This document shows, in pieces, positions 17,927 through 26,395 of a stretch of DNA of 41,178 nucleotides. Positions within the stretch are counted from its first letter, which is position 1. Each line of letters opens with the position of its first letter. Origin of the DNA: Pseudomonadota bacterium (GTDB lineage Bacteria > Desulfobacterota > Desulfobulbia > Desulfobulbales > Desulfocapsaceae); contig JAHJLI010000274.1 of the NCBI GenBank assembly GCA_018821785.1, positions 1 through 41,178 of the forward strand. Reading direction: 5' to 3'. A program made the position numbers and the translations under genes. The notes under the pieces are model-generated. The model searched no databases, was not told where the DNA came from, and was given only the letters and a program-made list of their open reading frames with translations.

Positions 17927-19183
17927 ATGCGACTGCCGATAAGCTTGCTTGCCACGGCTGCCATTCTGGTTATGACCATGGCGGCCGGATCCTACGTGGA
18001 TCTGCGCAATGATGAAATGCATGCCCGACAGCTGGCAATCAGCACTGGTCTGGAAAAGATTGTGCGGCTCAACCAGGAACTGAGCGGCATGCTTTTGGTA
18101 TCGGTGCTCGAGCAGAACACGCTGCGCAGCGCCAGTTTCCAAACCGTTCACGACAAACTGGAGCTGACAGTAAGGACTGTTGAACAGTTGACTCGGCATC
18201 TTGCCCTGTCGGAGGATATATCTGCTCTCAGTACCGAACGTCGGGAACTGCGTCGGGTAGAACTCGAGGCGCTCGAAAGGATGGAGGCTGATCAGTGGCC
18301 GCAGGCGCGGCAACTGCTCTTCGATGATGCCTACGTTCTTGCCCGTAAGATCTATGAAATTAACAGCGAAACGGCGATTGGGGCGTTGAATGGCGAGCTT
18401 GCGGCAAAAGCAACCGCGTTTAAACGGACACGCATCGTTTCTCTCGCTGTACGGGCGGCGGCGCTCGTGTTGCTACTGTGGACGGGACTGATGTTTTCGC
18501 GTCGGCTGCGCCGGGAACTGGCAGAACAGGCGAGGCTGCGCGATGAAATCGTGGCCGCCAATCTCCGCCTTGAGGACAAGGTGCGAGCACGGACCACCGA
18601 ACTCGAGGATGCCAATCGCAGACTTGCCGACCTGAGCGTCACCGACGGACTCACCGGCCTGGCAAACCGCCGCAGGTTCGACGAGGTTTTTGCAGCCGAG
18701 TGGCAACGAGCGATGCGACGAGGTCTCCATCTGGCGATTTTAATGATCGATGTGGACGAGTTTAAGGCCTACAATGATCATTTTGGACACCAGGAGGGTG
18801 ACGAATGTCTGCGGCGGATTGGCGCAATACTGCGTACAAATGTCCAACGTTCGGGCGAACTGGCTGCCCGCTACGGTGGTGAGGAATTCGTTGTCATCCT
18901 GCCCGGTTTTGGCCGTGATGAAGCGCTGGCCATGGCCGAAACCATCCGCCGCTCTGTGCAGGCCCAGGGCGTAAAGCATACCATTACTTCGGCAGAGGGC
19001 GTGGTCACTGTGAGCGTTGGCATCACCGCCCGCATACCGCAGCCCGGGGAGCGGTTGGAAGGTCTGCTGAGAGATGCTGACGCGGCGATGTACGAAGCCA
19101 AACGGCGCGGCCGAAACAACGTCGTTGCGGCAGACGCTTTGGAACTGCCAAGCCTGGGCGAGGTTGGCCTGGAGGGAAGGTGA
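17927..19183 (+). CDS. membrane diguanylate cyclase (GGDEF)
   Basis: A 418-residue protein that would make cyclic di-GMP from two GTP. An N-terminal TM helix (about residues 5-22) and a second one (about 172-192, VRAAALVLLLWTGLMF) flank a helical periplasmic domain. A coiled coil (about 200-235) leads into the GGDEF domain, with SVTDGLTGLANRRRFDE and the active-site GGEEF at residues 317-321. The inhibitory I-site position five residues before the motif reads RSGE instead of RxxD, so product inhibition may be weak. The ATG at 17927 has GGGTGGAG upstream. The TTG at 17909 lies inside the preceding gene. It follows a periplasmic binding protein and is probably its output partner. Confidence 0.92.
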   Translation: MRLPISLLATAAILVMTMAAGSYVDLRNDEMHARQLAISTGLEKIVRLNQELSGMLLVSVLEQNTLRSASFQTVHDKLELTVRTVEQLTRHLALSEDISALSTERRELRRVELEALERMEADQWPQARQLLFDDAYVLARKIYEINSETAIGALNGELAAKATAFKRTRIVSLAVRAAALVLLLWTGLMFSRRLRRELAEQARLRDEIVAANLRLEDKVRARTTELEDANRRLADLSVTDGLTGLANRRRFDEVFAAEWQRAMRRGLHLAILMIDVDEFKAYNDHFGHQEGDECLRRIGAILRTNVQRSGELAARYGGEEFVVILPGFGRDEALAMAETIRRSVQAQGVKHTITSAEGVVTVSVGITARIPQPGERLEGLLRDADAAMYEAKRRGRNNVVAADALELPSLGEVGLEGR

Positions 19184-19494
19184 GACCGGGCATGAAGGTG
19201 TTCTCAGCCGAGAATCAGTCGCTGTGGGTCCACCACTTCCCTGAGAAGCTTCAGTTCGCGCTCGGTAGGTGGCTCGAATTGTCGGGCACGGCTGACGTCG
19301 ACTACGAATTCCATCTGTTCAAGGATCATTGGTGGTGTCTTGCCGGGGGAATAGGAAATTGTCGGAGACAAAAAGGTGGAAAAGAGCTAAAATTGTATGT
19401 CAAAGAGGTTCAATTCGGCCTCCTCGGCTCGGTGTTTTACAAGTGGTTAAACCTTTGGTGCTTTTTTCCGAACAATACAAATGGAGATCCCGTC
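19184..19494. other. intergenic region with a possible gene fragment on the minus strand
   Basis: A 311-base gap. The plus frame that is open through it (from 19180) has no family look and no ribosome-binding site. On the minus strand a 41-codon frame (19329-19204) reads FEPPTERELKLLREVVDPQR near its end. That composition looks like genuine coding sequence, so it may be the 3' scrap of a lost gene. I cannot identify it. Confidence 0.3.
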
Positions 19495-20337
19495 GTGCAA
19501 AACTCTTGGTGTTCTTTCCGAAGTGCTCTTATTCTCATAATATCAGGCAGTCTTCTTCTTTCACCCGTTGTTCCGGCGTATGCACGAGGAAAATCGGATG
19601 ACAGGGAAATTACCATACCCGCTCCCCCCGGGATCCACTCGAGCATGAGGGTGACGATGCCGCCTTTGCCACCGGGGATTCCTGTGCCGGTTCCCAGATC
19701 CCCGGATTTTGTAGAAAAACATCGTGAACCTGACAGACCATCGCCCGGCAGGGACTATGGTTCGAATAGACATGATAATCGCGACTATCGACATGATAAC
19801 TCTCGTTGGCGAAATGATCGTGGCAGGGACTGGCATCCTAGGTCCCATGGCAGTGTGCACAGAAGTCTTCCCGCTGAGGCCTTTGCCTTAAGTGTTGCCG
19901 GTGCCGCGTTTTTTTTCCATATGGGCACCTATTATCGACACACGCCCACAGGATATGTGGTAGTTCAGGCCCCATTCGGAGCAAGGGTGCGAGCACTGCC
20001 GGAAAGATGTTCACCCCTTTATATCGATGGACGTCGCTATTATGATTGCGATGATGTGTACTATGAGCCGCAAGGTGATGAGTATGTCGTTATCGAAAGA
20101 CCGTCAGCTCAGCAGGCAGGGGTTGAAATCGGGGACGAGGTACGGATCAAGGCCGATTTTCTCAACGTTCGTTCGGGACCGGGCACGCGATACAGGGTTG
20201 TCAGCAACCTGTATCGCGACGATATTGTCGAGATAGGCGGCATGGATGGGGAATGGTATTATGTTCAACTGCCCGACGGCTCGTACGGTTGGATCATGCG
20301 GGGGTATATACGTTTGCATAGAAACAGACATAAGTGA
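19495..20337 (+). CDS. secreted DUF6515-like protein with bacterial SH3 domain
   Basis: A 280-residue envelope protein. The GTG at 19495 follows GGAG at eight bases and starts a signal peptide (SALILIISGSLLLSPVVPAYA). A Pro-, Arg-, Asp- and Asn-rich linker (about 35-125) is followed by a DUF6515-like block with YYRHTPTGYVVVQAPFGARV and YIDGRRYYDCDDVYY (about 140-200). A C-terminal SH3b domain has FLNVRSGPGTRYRVVSNLY and GSYGWIMRGYI (about 217-275). SH3b domains often bind cell-wall peptides, so a periplasmic wall-associated role is likely. A longer frame beginning at 19180 is rejected because it would bury the signal peptide about 105 residues in. It is probably a single-gene unit. Confidence 0.8.
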   Translation: MQNSWCSFRSALILIISGSLLLSPVVPAYARGKSDDREITIPAPPGIHSSMRVTMPPLPPGIPVPVPRSPDFVEKHREPDRPSPGRDYGSNRHDNRDYRHDNSRWRNDRGRDWHPRSHGSVHRSLPAEAFALSVAGAAFFFHMGTYYRHTPTGYVVVQAPFGARVRALPERCSPLYIDGRRYYDCDDVYYEPQGDEYVVIERPSAQQAGVEIGDEVRIKADFLNVRSGPGTRYRVVSNLYRDDIVEIGGMDGEWYYVQLPDGSYGWIMRGYIRLHRNRHK

Positions 20338-20444
20338 AAGGATAGTGTGCCGGTTTCTGGCCGGTGGAGAGGCTTCGACCACTTCATGCTCCTCCGGCTG
20401 TTCTCTTTTGCGGATTGCCCCCGTTCTTTTTGCTTTTATATTTC

Positions 20445-21188
20445 ATGCATTGTCCAAAGTGTAATTTCGAACAGAATGTACAAAACGCCGAATGTGAAAA
20501 ATGCGGTGTTTATTTTGCAAAATACTACTCTTCACTGGAAGTTAAATCGAAAGCCTCTGAAACAAAGATGGCTCATTCCTCTCCAGAAGATACCGACCCT
20601 CAATTTTCATTTGGCGAGTTATTTTTTTACACAAAACCAGAAAGCAATATATTTTCCTTTGTTGGAAGACTTTTTATCTTTGTCGGTACTATCTTGCTGG
20701 GTATTAAATTCATTGCCTCTCCAATAGAAAGTAACAGTGCGGGTAATTCTTTTCTGCATCTCGTTAACCTCCCATTTCATGAGACCGGACATATTGTTTT
20801 TCGTCCTTTTGGATCTTTTATAACCTCTCTCGGGGGAACCATCAGTCAGTTGATGATGCCAATGATTTGTTTCTCTGTTTTGCTTCTGAAAACCAGAGAT
20901 ACGTTTGGTTCTTCAGTGACTTTATGGTGGTTTGGAGAGAATTTTTTCGACATAGCACCCTATGTTAATGACGCCAGGTCGCTGACTATGCCTTTAGTTG
21001 GTGGAAACTTTGGTCATTCATCACCCTACGGATTTCATGACTGGGAATATCTCCTCACCGAATCGGGATTATTGCAATATGATCATTTTTTGGCCCATTC
21101 ATTTATGGCAATAGGAACGGTAATTCTCATTATTTCCTTTGTGTGGGGAGGAATACTCTTATTTAAACAGTACAAAAACCTTTTCTAA
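20445..21188 (+). CDS. zinc-ribbon membrane protein with HExxH motif (putative M50-like peptidase)
   Basis: A 247-residue protein. The N-terminal zinc ribbon is CPKCNFEQNVQNAECEKCG (residues 3-21), followed by a polar linker and about four hydrophobic segments (near 75-95, 125-145, 150-165 and 220-243). FHETGHIVF (HExxH at 112-116) sits at a membrane edge, and LWWFGENFFDIAPYVNDAR and SPYGFHDWEYLL follow. The HExxH next to a helix suggests an intramembrane metallopeptidase of the M50/site-2 type. I recall conserved relatives in many proteobacteria annotated only as zinc-ribbon proteins. The ATG at 20445 is chosen because the ribbon begins right there; no good ribosome-binding site is visible. 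Peptidase activity is inferred. Confidence 0.65.
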   Translation: MHCPKCNFEQNVQNAECEKCGVYFAKYYSSLEVKSKASETKMAHSSPEDTDPQFSFGELFFYTKPESNIFSFVGRLFIFVGTILLGIKFIASPIESNSAGNSFLHLVNLPFHETGHIVFRPFGSFITSLGGTISQLMMPMICFSVLLLKTRDTFGSSVTLWWFGENFFDIAPYVNDARSLTMPLVGGNFGHSSPYGFHDWEYLLTESGLLQYDHFLAHSFMAIGTVILIISFVWGGILLFKQYKNLF

Positions 21189-21244
21189 GGTACGTATCCC
21201 GTTTATCGGGGTTAGCATTGTTGAAGACTTTGGGAGCCATACCT

Positions 21245-21892
21245 ATGGATATCATTCTCGATAAAATTGAGGTGAGGGTGCTGGGCAGTTTGATGGAAAA
21301 AGAGTTGGCCACTCCTGAGTACTATCCCCTTTCTTTGAACGCCCTCACCAACGCCTGCAATCAGAAAACCAATAGATTGCCAGTCCTTTCTTTGGGCGAG
21401 GATTCAGTGGTTGGTGCATTACAGTCATTGAAAAAAAAGCGCCTTGTCGGTCAAAGTGACACAAGTCGTGTCGCAAAATACTGGCATGACTTTATCAAGC
21501 AAAACAACTTGATCAGGAAAGAAGCAGCGCTCCTTTGCCTTTTATTGCTTCGTGGTCATCAAACAGCCGGGGAATTGCGTAGCCGGACAGAGAGGCTTTG
21601 TTCATTCGAAAATCTTGAGGAAGTTTTTCAATACCTTGACAATCTCTCGGAGATCGGTTTCGTTGTCAAACTCCCTCTGCAACCTGGTCAGAAAGAACAG
21701 CGTTTTGCCCATCTGCTGTCAGGCGAACCTGAAAATATTGAACAGATATTTATACGGCATGAGGCTGATACGTTTGCAGGAGAACATGATAATGACCGCA
21801 TCGCTGAACTTGAAAAATCAGTGGCATATTTAAAGGAAGAAATTGAGATTTTGAAGAATGAGTTTTTCTTTTTTAAGAAAGAATTCGAGTGA
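21245..21892 (+). CDS. YceH family protein (DUF480)
   Basis: A 215-residue cytoplasmic protein, the usual length for the YceH family. It starts MDIILDKIEVRVLGSLMEKE followed by TPEYYPLSLNALTNACNQK, the family hallmark. Two winged-helix-like domains are expected, the second around residues 95-160 (LLLLRGHQTAGELRSRTERL). The C-terminus is a predicted coiled coil (IAELEKSVAYLKEEIEILK). Function is unknown; the fold suggests nucleic acid binding. A GGGAG lies eight to nine bases before the chosen ATG. The in-frame TTG at 21218 would add residues unlike the family. Confidence 0.93.
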   Translation: MDIILDKIEVRVLGSLMEKELATPEYYPLSLNALTNACNQKTNRLPVLSLGEDSVVGALQSLKKKRLVGQSDTSRVAKYWHDFIKQNNLIRKEAALLCLLLLRGHQTAGELRSRTERLCSFENLEEVFQYLDNLSEIGFVVKLPLQPGQKEQRFAHLLSGEPENIEQIFIRHEADTFAGEHDNDRIAELEKSVAYLKEEIEILKNEFFFFKKEFE

Positions 21893-21927
21893 TCAATGTG
21901 GAAATAAACAAGCTGGAGGAGTGATTA

Positions 21928-22020
21928 ATGTCTCTGCGATGGATCGTTTGCGGAGGTGTAAAACTCTTGGACTCTCAAATACCTGTTGATCGTTTTTTTT
22001 CGTTAAAAGGGCACATTTAA
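21928..22020 (+). CDS. possible small ORF with strong ribosome-binding site
   Basis: A 30-codon frame, MSLRWIVCGGVKLLDSQIP and so on, is preceded by GGAGGAG at good spacing, 35 bases after the YceH gene. No family is recognised. It may be a genuine small protein or the decayed start of a lost gene. The rest of the gap to 22179 shows no gene. A TCCCCTGGTTCCCA string at about 22144-22157 resembles the GGGG-rich dispersed sequence at the kce 3' end. Confidence 0.2.
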   Translation: MSLRWIVCGGVKLLDSQIPVDRFFSLKGHI

Positions 22021-22179
22021 AGGGGATTGATTTTCATGCTTTTTTGTGGCGCGGGTACTCATTAAGTATGATCCTTGCAATTTCTGGCATATAGGTTGTA
22101 AAGCCAAATCTGCTTTGAATGGTCAACTTATAAAACATATCTGTCCCCTGGTTCCCATTTTACAGCCTTCCAGGTAAAG

Positions 22180-23952
22180 CTAGAATAGCGTCAGCAAGGT
22201 CTCGAACTGATCAATCGGCACCGGTTTGCCGAACAAATAGCCTTGAAACTTGGTGCAGCCTTTATTTTTAAGGAGATTTTTCTGAGCTTCCGTTTCTATG
22301 CCCTCAGCGATAACATCCAGATTAAGGCTTTGGGCCATGGCAATTATTGTGGACACTATTGCCTTGTCGCTATTGTCGTCAACCAGGTTGTGGACAAACG
22401 ATCGGTCGATCTTAAGTTGATCAAGAGGAAGCTGTTTGAGGTATTGCAGGGATGAGTAGCCCGTGCCGAAGCCATCCAGGGAAAATTTAACGCCGATTCC
22501 GTTGAGGGCGTTCATCGCCGCAACAATGTCGTTGACGTTATCCAGCAGCATCCCTTCGGTCAGTTCCAGCTTAAGCAGGCTTGCCTCGACGGCATGATGT
22601 TGCAGAACGGCTTTTACCTGCCCTACGAAATCGGCCTGGCGAAATTGGTTGGCACTGATGTTCACCGAGAGTATAAGGTTGCGGGTGAGCGGGTTTTCCT
22701 GCCAGGCCTTGAGTTGGGAACAAGCCGTCTCTAGTACCCATTGTCCGATGGTGCGTATCAACCCAGTTTCTTCAGCCAGCGGGAGAAACTGAGAAGGAAG
22801 CATCAGGCCATGTTCAGGGTGTATCCAGCGGATCAGTCCCTCGGCTCCAATCGGTTGAAACACATCATCGACCTTGATTTGATAGAACAACTGAAATTCG
22901 TTGCGATCTACAGCCCTGCGTAGTTCGGCTTCGAGGGTTGAGCGTATATTTATGGCCGCCTGCATTTGCGGATCGAAAAAGCGAACGGTGTTACGTCCAG
23001 CCTTCTTTGCCTGATACATGGCGATGTCGGTTTGCTTGAGCAGTTCTTCAACCGTTTGCGAGTCTTCATTGAAAAGGGTGGCTCCGATGCTGGAGGAGCT
23101 GTGATATTCGTAACAGTCCAGCATGTAAGGTTGGTTGAGAGTTTCCCGGATTTTTTCGCCGACGGCTTCTGTTTGAGCCGCTGCTTCCAGGGGCGCTTTG
23201 CTCAGGTGTTCCAGCATTACCACGAACTCGTCGCCGCCGATGCGGGCGATGGTATCGCTTTCGCGAACGCAGGACTCCAAACGTTTAGCCACCTGCTGAA
23301 GCATTAAGTCACCCTTGTCGTGACCCAGGGTATCGTTGAGGATTTTGAAGTTATCCAAATCAACAAAGAGCAGTGCCCCGGCCTGGCCGGTTCGCATTCT
23401 CGACATCAAGGCTGTCTGCAGTCGCTCCAGAAGAAGCCGTCGATTCGGCAGTTGAGTGAGTGGGTCTGTGGTCGAAAGCGATTGCAGGGTAATGTTCATA
23501 CTTTCGAGCAGTTCGTTCTGTTCAGCGAGTTGAATATTGATGAGCCTGAGTTCGTTTTCTTGGCATTTTCTGTCGTTGATATTGAAGGTCACACCAATAA
23601 ATCGCTTGCCATGATTAGCGCCGCTGCTCTTCATGATCTTGCCATAATTGGCGTACCAGAGCCATGAACCGTTTTTGGCGAGTAACCTGAATTCGCTTCG
23701 GTATTGTGCCGTTGCTCCCGTCAGATGGTCGTTGATAGCCGCCCTGGTTGCCGGAACATCGTCGGGATGAACGATGGCGAACATGTCGTTAATGTATTTA
23801 AAGGTTTCCTCGTCGCTATAACCAAGCTCAGCAAAAGTTTTGACGGCCTTACGGGTTACTTCGCCGGAAACCAGATCGTTTTCCCAGAGATCTAGTCCGG
23901 CCGCTTCCAAGGCAAGCTCCAGGCGATCTTTGTTGAAATCTTCTTCGCTCAT
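22180..23952 (-). CDS. PAS-GGDEF-EAL cyclic-di-GMP signalling protein
   Basis: A soluble protein of about 590 residues. An N-terminal PAS/PAC domain (about residues 5-130, ending GKRFIGVTFNINDRK) is followed by a short coil. The GGDEF domain (about 160-320) has intact GGDEF preceded by the I-site RESD five residues upstream, so cyclase activity with product inhibition is expected. The EAL domain (about 335-585) keeps EGLIRW, KLELTEG and KIDRSF, but the metal-binding DDFGTGYSS reads DGFGTGYSS. The second Asp is lost, so phosphodiesterase activity is doubtful. The start at 23952 is preferred because GTGAG lies six bases upstream; a TTG at 23976 overlaps the DUF917 stop. It is co-directional with the DUF917 gene and almost certainly in its operon. 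Confidence 0.9.
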   Translation of the reverse strand: MSEEDFNKDRLELALEAAGLDLWENDLVSGEVTRKAVKTFAELGYSDEETFKYINDMFAIVHPDDVPATRAAINDHLTGATAQYRSEFRLLAKNGSWLWYANYGKIMKSSGANHGKRFIGVTFNINDRKCQENELRLINIQLAEQNELLESMNITLQSLSTTDPLTQLPNRRLLLERLQTALMSRMRTGQAGALLFVDLDNFKILNDTLGHDKGDLMLQQVAKRLESCVRESDTIARIGGDEFVVMLEHLSKAPLEAAAQTEAVGEKIRETLNQPYMLDCYEYHSSSSIGATLFNEDSQTVEELLKQTDIAMYQAKKAGRNTVRFFDPQMQAAINIRSTLEAELRRAVDRNEFQLFYQIKVDDVFQPIGAEGLIRWIHPEHGLMLPSQFLPLAEETGLIRTIGQWVLETACSQLKAWQENPLTRNLILSVNISANQFRQADFVGQVKAVLQHHAVEASLLKLELTEGMLLDNVNDIVAAMNALNGIGVKFSLDGFGTGYSSLQYLKQLPLDQLKIDRSFVHNLVDDNSDKAIVSTIIAMAQSLNLDVIAEGIETEAQKNLLKNKGCTKFQGYLFGKPVPIDQFETLLTLF

Positions 23953-23972
23953 CGTCATCTCACGGGTCGGTT

Positions 23973-25160
23973 TCAATCAGGGTAAGGGAGAGCGCCGGCA
24001 TAGCCGATATTCTGCAACAGAGCAGCGAAGGATGCGACAACTCCGGTTGCTCTGCAGAGTTCGGGTGCCGCATCGACTTTGATAACACTGACCGGACGCC
24101 CTGTACTCTTGCCCGTACCCGGATTGAAATACCCCGTCAGGTCATCGATTGCATTGGAGAAACCACGGCCGTTGCTTTCGGAGTAGTAACAAATTGAATC
24201 CGGCGCGATAATATCGGGCACGCTACTCAGGCTTGAATACAAGATTAGACTTTCGTTAAGGATGTAGAGGGTATGTGTTTCAGTACTGTTGGTTTGATCG
24301 GGGGAGTTGTCCAGGCGGATGATGCCGGTGTCGAGAGATCCGCTGGTCGTCGATTGAGTGACGGCGGTGATGAAAAAATTAGTGACTATAGGAGACGCCG
24401 CGCGTCCGGTAAGTTTCATAATTTGAAGAGCGACTGATGCCGTTGAGGGGGGCGTTGCCGAGGTCAGCAGAAATTTCCCAAGGGCCCAGGTTTGGCTTAG
24501 CGTTCCGGCAAGGTAGTTGCCAGTCAAGGCAAAGCCGTTGCTGGGATTGGATGGCCAAAGCGCAATCCCGGAAAAACTTCCGAAGGCAGACACTATGCCT
24601 CCGGCAAGTGATTCAATCAGCGCTGCAGTTTCTGCGTTAAGTGTGGCTGACTGCATTTTCTCTGTCGGTTCAGCATCGTTGGCAAGCGAACAGGGGCCGG
24701 CAGCCAGCGATGCGCTGCCGCTATAGGTGGTTTGCGGTAATTCCGGCACGGCTCTCCCGGCACCGTCACCATCGACAACCCATTGAATGGCGTTGTCGGA
24801 TTTGGTCGCAGCAAGCAGAGGGACGATTGAGTTGATCGCGCCTATTTCTACCGGGATGACGCAACCCAGGGTGGCTCCTGTCGCCAGTTCAATAGTGCCG
24901 ACGGTATTGGCGATGGAGTTTTCGACGTCGGCGAGGGTCATGCTGACGGCGGCATCCGGCGAACCCATCAAGGCTAAAACGCAGCAGTTTGTCTTGCCAT
25001 CGTAATTCCTTACTGGAATGGAGCCTTTCCATCCGGTGGCAGCCAGCTCTTCAAGTACGTTGACGGCATCGCAATAGCTACCGCCCCCGCCACTTGCGAG
25101 GATCGCGGCACCTGCGGCAACGTAATGGAAGTCGGTAATTCCATACTCACGAACAGTCAT
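23973..25160 (-). CDS. DUF917 family protein (hydantoinase/desulfurase-like)
   Basis: A 395-residue cytoplasmic protein of the DUF917 family, whose known members include S-methyl thiohydantoin desulfurase and hydantoinase-associated proteins. Visible family features are AILASGGGGSYCDAVN (about residues 19-34), the GCVIPVEIGAINSI stretch, and VVDGDGAGRAVPELPQTTY (about 128-146), equivalent to the DxDGxGRA-PE motif. AAGGGG precedes the ATG at 25160. The substrate cannot be inferred, and no hydantoinase gene is adjacent. Its end overlaps the alternative start of the PAS-GGDEF-EAL gene, so the two form an operon, an unexpected pairing of a catabolic-type enzyme with c-di-GMP signalling. Confidence 0.85.
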   Translation of the reverse strand: MTVREYGITDFHYVAAGAAILASGGGGSYCDAVNVLEELAATGWKGSIPVRNYDGKTNCCVLALMGSPDAAVSMTLADVENSIANTVGTIELATGATLGCVIPVEIGAINSIVPLLAATKSDNAIQWVVDGDGAGRAVPELPQTTYSGSASLAAGPCSLANDAEPTEKMQSATLNAETAALIESLAGGIVSAFGSFSGIALWPSNPSNGFALTGNYLAGTLSQTWALGKFLLTSATPPSTASVALQIMKLTGRAASPIVTNFFITAVTQSTTSGSLDTGIIRLDNSPDQTNSTETHTLYILNESLILYSSLSSVPDIIAPDSICYYSESNGRGFSNAIDDLTGYFNPGTGKSTGRPVSVIKVDAAPELCRATGVVASFAALLQNIGYAGALPYPD

Positions 25161-25262
25161 AGTTTCCCCTTTTTTGGTGAGTCGCTGGCAATATGTTTTG
25201 CAACCAATAGCTACGGGTCTGGCCGGTTTCCTGTAATATAGTGCTTTCAGATTGGAGTAATT

Positions 25263-25355
25263 ATGTCAAGAAAATATTTGCACTTTTCGATCGTGGCAGC
25301 AGCTTGGCAAGCGTGCTTGATTTGCGGTTGGTTGGGATGGGGAAGCTTGTGTTAA
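25263..25355 (+). CDS. possible small hydrophobic ORF
   Basis: A 30-codon plus-strand frame, MSRKYLHFSIVAAAWQACLI and so on, with TTGGAG five bases before the ATG. The single hydrophobic stretch could span a membrane or be the signal peptide of a decayed gene. There is no homologue I recognise. Confidence 0.22.
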   Translation: MSRKYLHFSIVAAAWQACLICGWLGWGSLC

Positions 25356-25403
25356 GGCTGGTTTCAGGCAAGTGCTGGCCCTGGAGATCGGAAAATTATT
25401 TGA

Positions 25404-25439
25404 AAACCTGGCTGCGAAATAAGCTGGGGAGCCAGGTTT
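25404..25439 (-). terminator. hairpin downstream of the pirin gene, possible terminator
   Basis: The perfect 10-bp arms are AAACCTGGCT (25404-25413) and AGCCAGGTTT (25430-25439), with a 16-base loop. On the minus strand the hairpin lies about 60 bases past the pirin stop and is followed by a moderately U-rich stretch (TTTTCAAATAATTTT), compatible with termination of tdh-kbl-pirin. Confidence 0.5.
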
Positions 25440-25497
25440 GTCTCTGTTTATACTTTTTCAGAAAACCTAAAAAGAATGAAGTCCCTTCAAAACGTGC

Positions 25498-26355
25498 TTA
25501 TCGGGGACTCAGAAAGGTGCCATTCCGATACTCTTCGAAGGCTTGAGCCAGTTCTTCTTTAGTGTTCATGACGATCGGACCTTGCCAGGCTATGGGTTCG
25601 CGCAGAGGTTTCCCGGCCATAAAGAGGAAGCGGAGGCCTTGGCTGCCGGCGGTGACAGCTACTTCATCGCCGTCGGAGAAAATGACCAGGGTGGTGTTGT
25701 CACACTCGGTTTTCGCATCCGGGGCAAATCGCCCGGAACCGCCAATCACATAGGTCATGGCGGTATAGCCAGGGTGGGTCGGGTGGGTGATGCTGACACC
25801 AGCCGGCAGGGTGATATCGAGGTATTCGGGGTCGGTGCTGATGCCTGTGACCGGGCCGACGGTATCGCCGATTCGGCCGCAGATGATTTTGATGATGGCC
25901 CCGGATTCTCTCCGAACCTCGGGGATTTCACTTGGGGTGATGCCTCGGTAGCGGGGAGAGCACATCTTTTCCCTGGCCGGGAGATTAAGCCACAGCTGGA
26001 AGCCGTGCATCGCCCCGTTCTCGTCGCCCTTCGGCATCTCCTGATGGACGATACCGCCGCCTGCAGTCATCCACTGTACGTCGCCGCCGGATATGACACC
26101 ACTATTGCCAAGGCTGTCACCGTGCTCAACCTGGCCTCTGAGCATATAGGTAATGGTCTCGATGCCACGATGCGGATGCCAGGGGAAGCCCTGGAGGTAA
26201 TGGGCCGGGATGTCCGAGCGAAAGTCGTCAAACAGAAGGAAGGGGTCGCTTTTTTCGGGAGAATGAAAGCCGAACCCCCTTCGCAGATGCACACCTGCAC
26301 CTTCCCGCGTTGGGACGCTGGTCGCTGTGCTTGTAATCGATCGAATCGTTGTCAT
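25498..26355 (-). CDS. pirin family protein
   Basis: A 285-residue bicupin. The metal-binding residues of the N-terminal cupin are all present: HPHRGIETI supplies two His (about residues 60-62) and GIVHQEMP supplies the third His and the Glu (about 103-106). The C-terminal half has the HPTHPGYTAMTYVIGG repeat. Bacterial pirins include quercetinase-like dioxygenases and regulators; which applies here is unclear. It lies 40 bases after the kbl-like gene on the same strand and is probably the third gene of a tdh-kbl-pirin unit. No role in threonine breakdown is established. Confidence 0.92.
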   Translation of the reverse strand: MTTIRSITSTATSVPTREGAGVHLRRGFGFHSPEKSDPFLLFDDFRSDIPAHYLQGFPWHPHRGIETITYMLRGQVEHGDSLGNSGVISGGDVQWMTAGGGIVHQEMPKGDENGAMHGFQLWLNLPAREKMCSPRYRGITPSEIPEVRRESGAIIKIICGRIGDTVGPVTGISTDPEYLDITLPAGVSITHPTHPGYTAMTYVIGGSGRFAPDAKTECDNTTLVIFSDGDEVAVTAGSQGLRFLFMAGKPLREPIAWQGPIVMNTKEELAQAFEEYRNGTFLSPR

Positions 26356-26395
26356 GATATTCCTCCACTGATATCTTGGGGTACGGCTGCCCTTG

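Larger units (their letters stand above)
25161..25497. other. gap between the DUF917 and pirin genes
   Basis: A 337-base gap. It holds a small plus-strand ORF (25263-25355), a 10-bp perfect hairpin (25404-25439), and otherwise nothing recognisable. The DUF917 promoter must lie near 25180-25260 on the minus strand. Confidence 0.4.

Noticed and set aside
19180-19494. N-terminal extension of the SH3 protein from 19180
   Set aside because: It would place a clean signal peptide deep inside the chain; the GTG at 19495 has a Shine-Dalgarno and starts the signal peptide directly.
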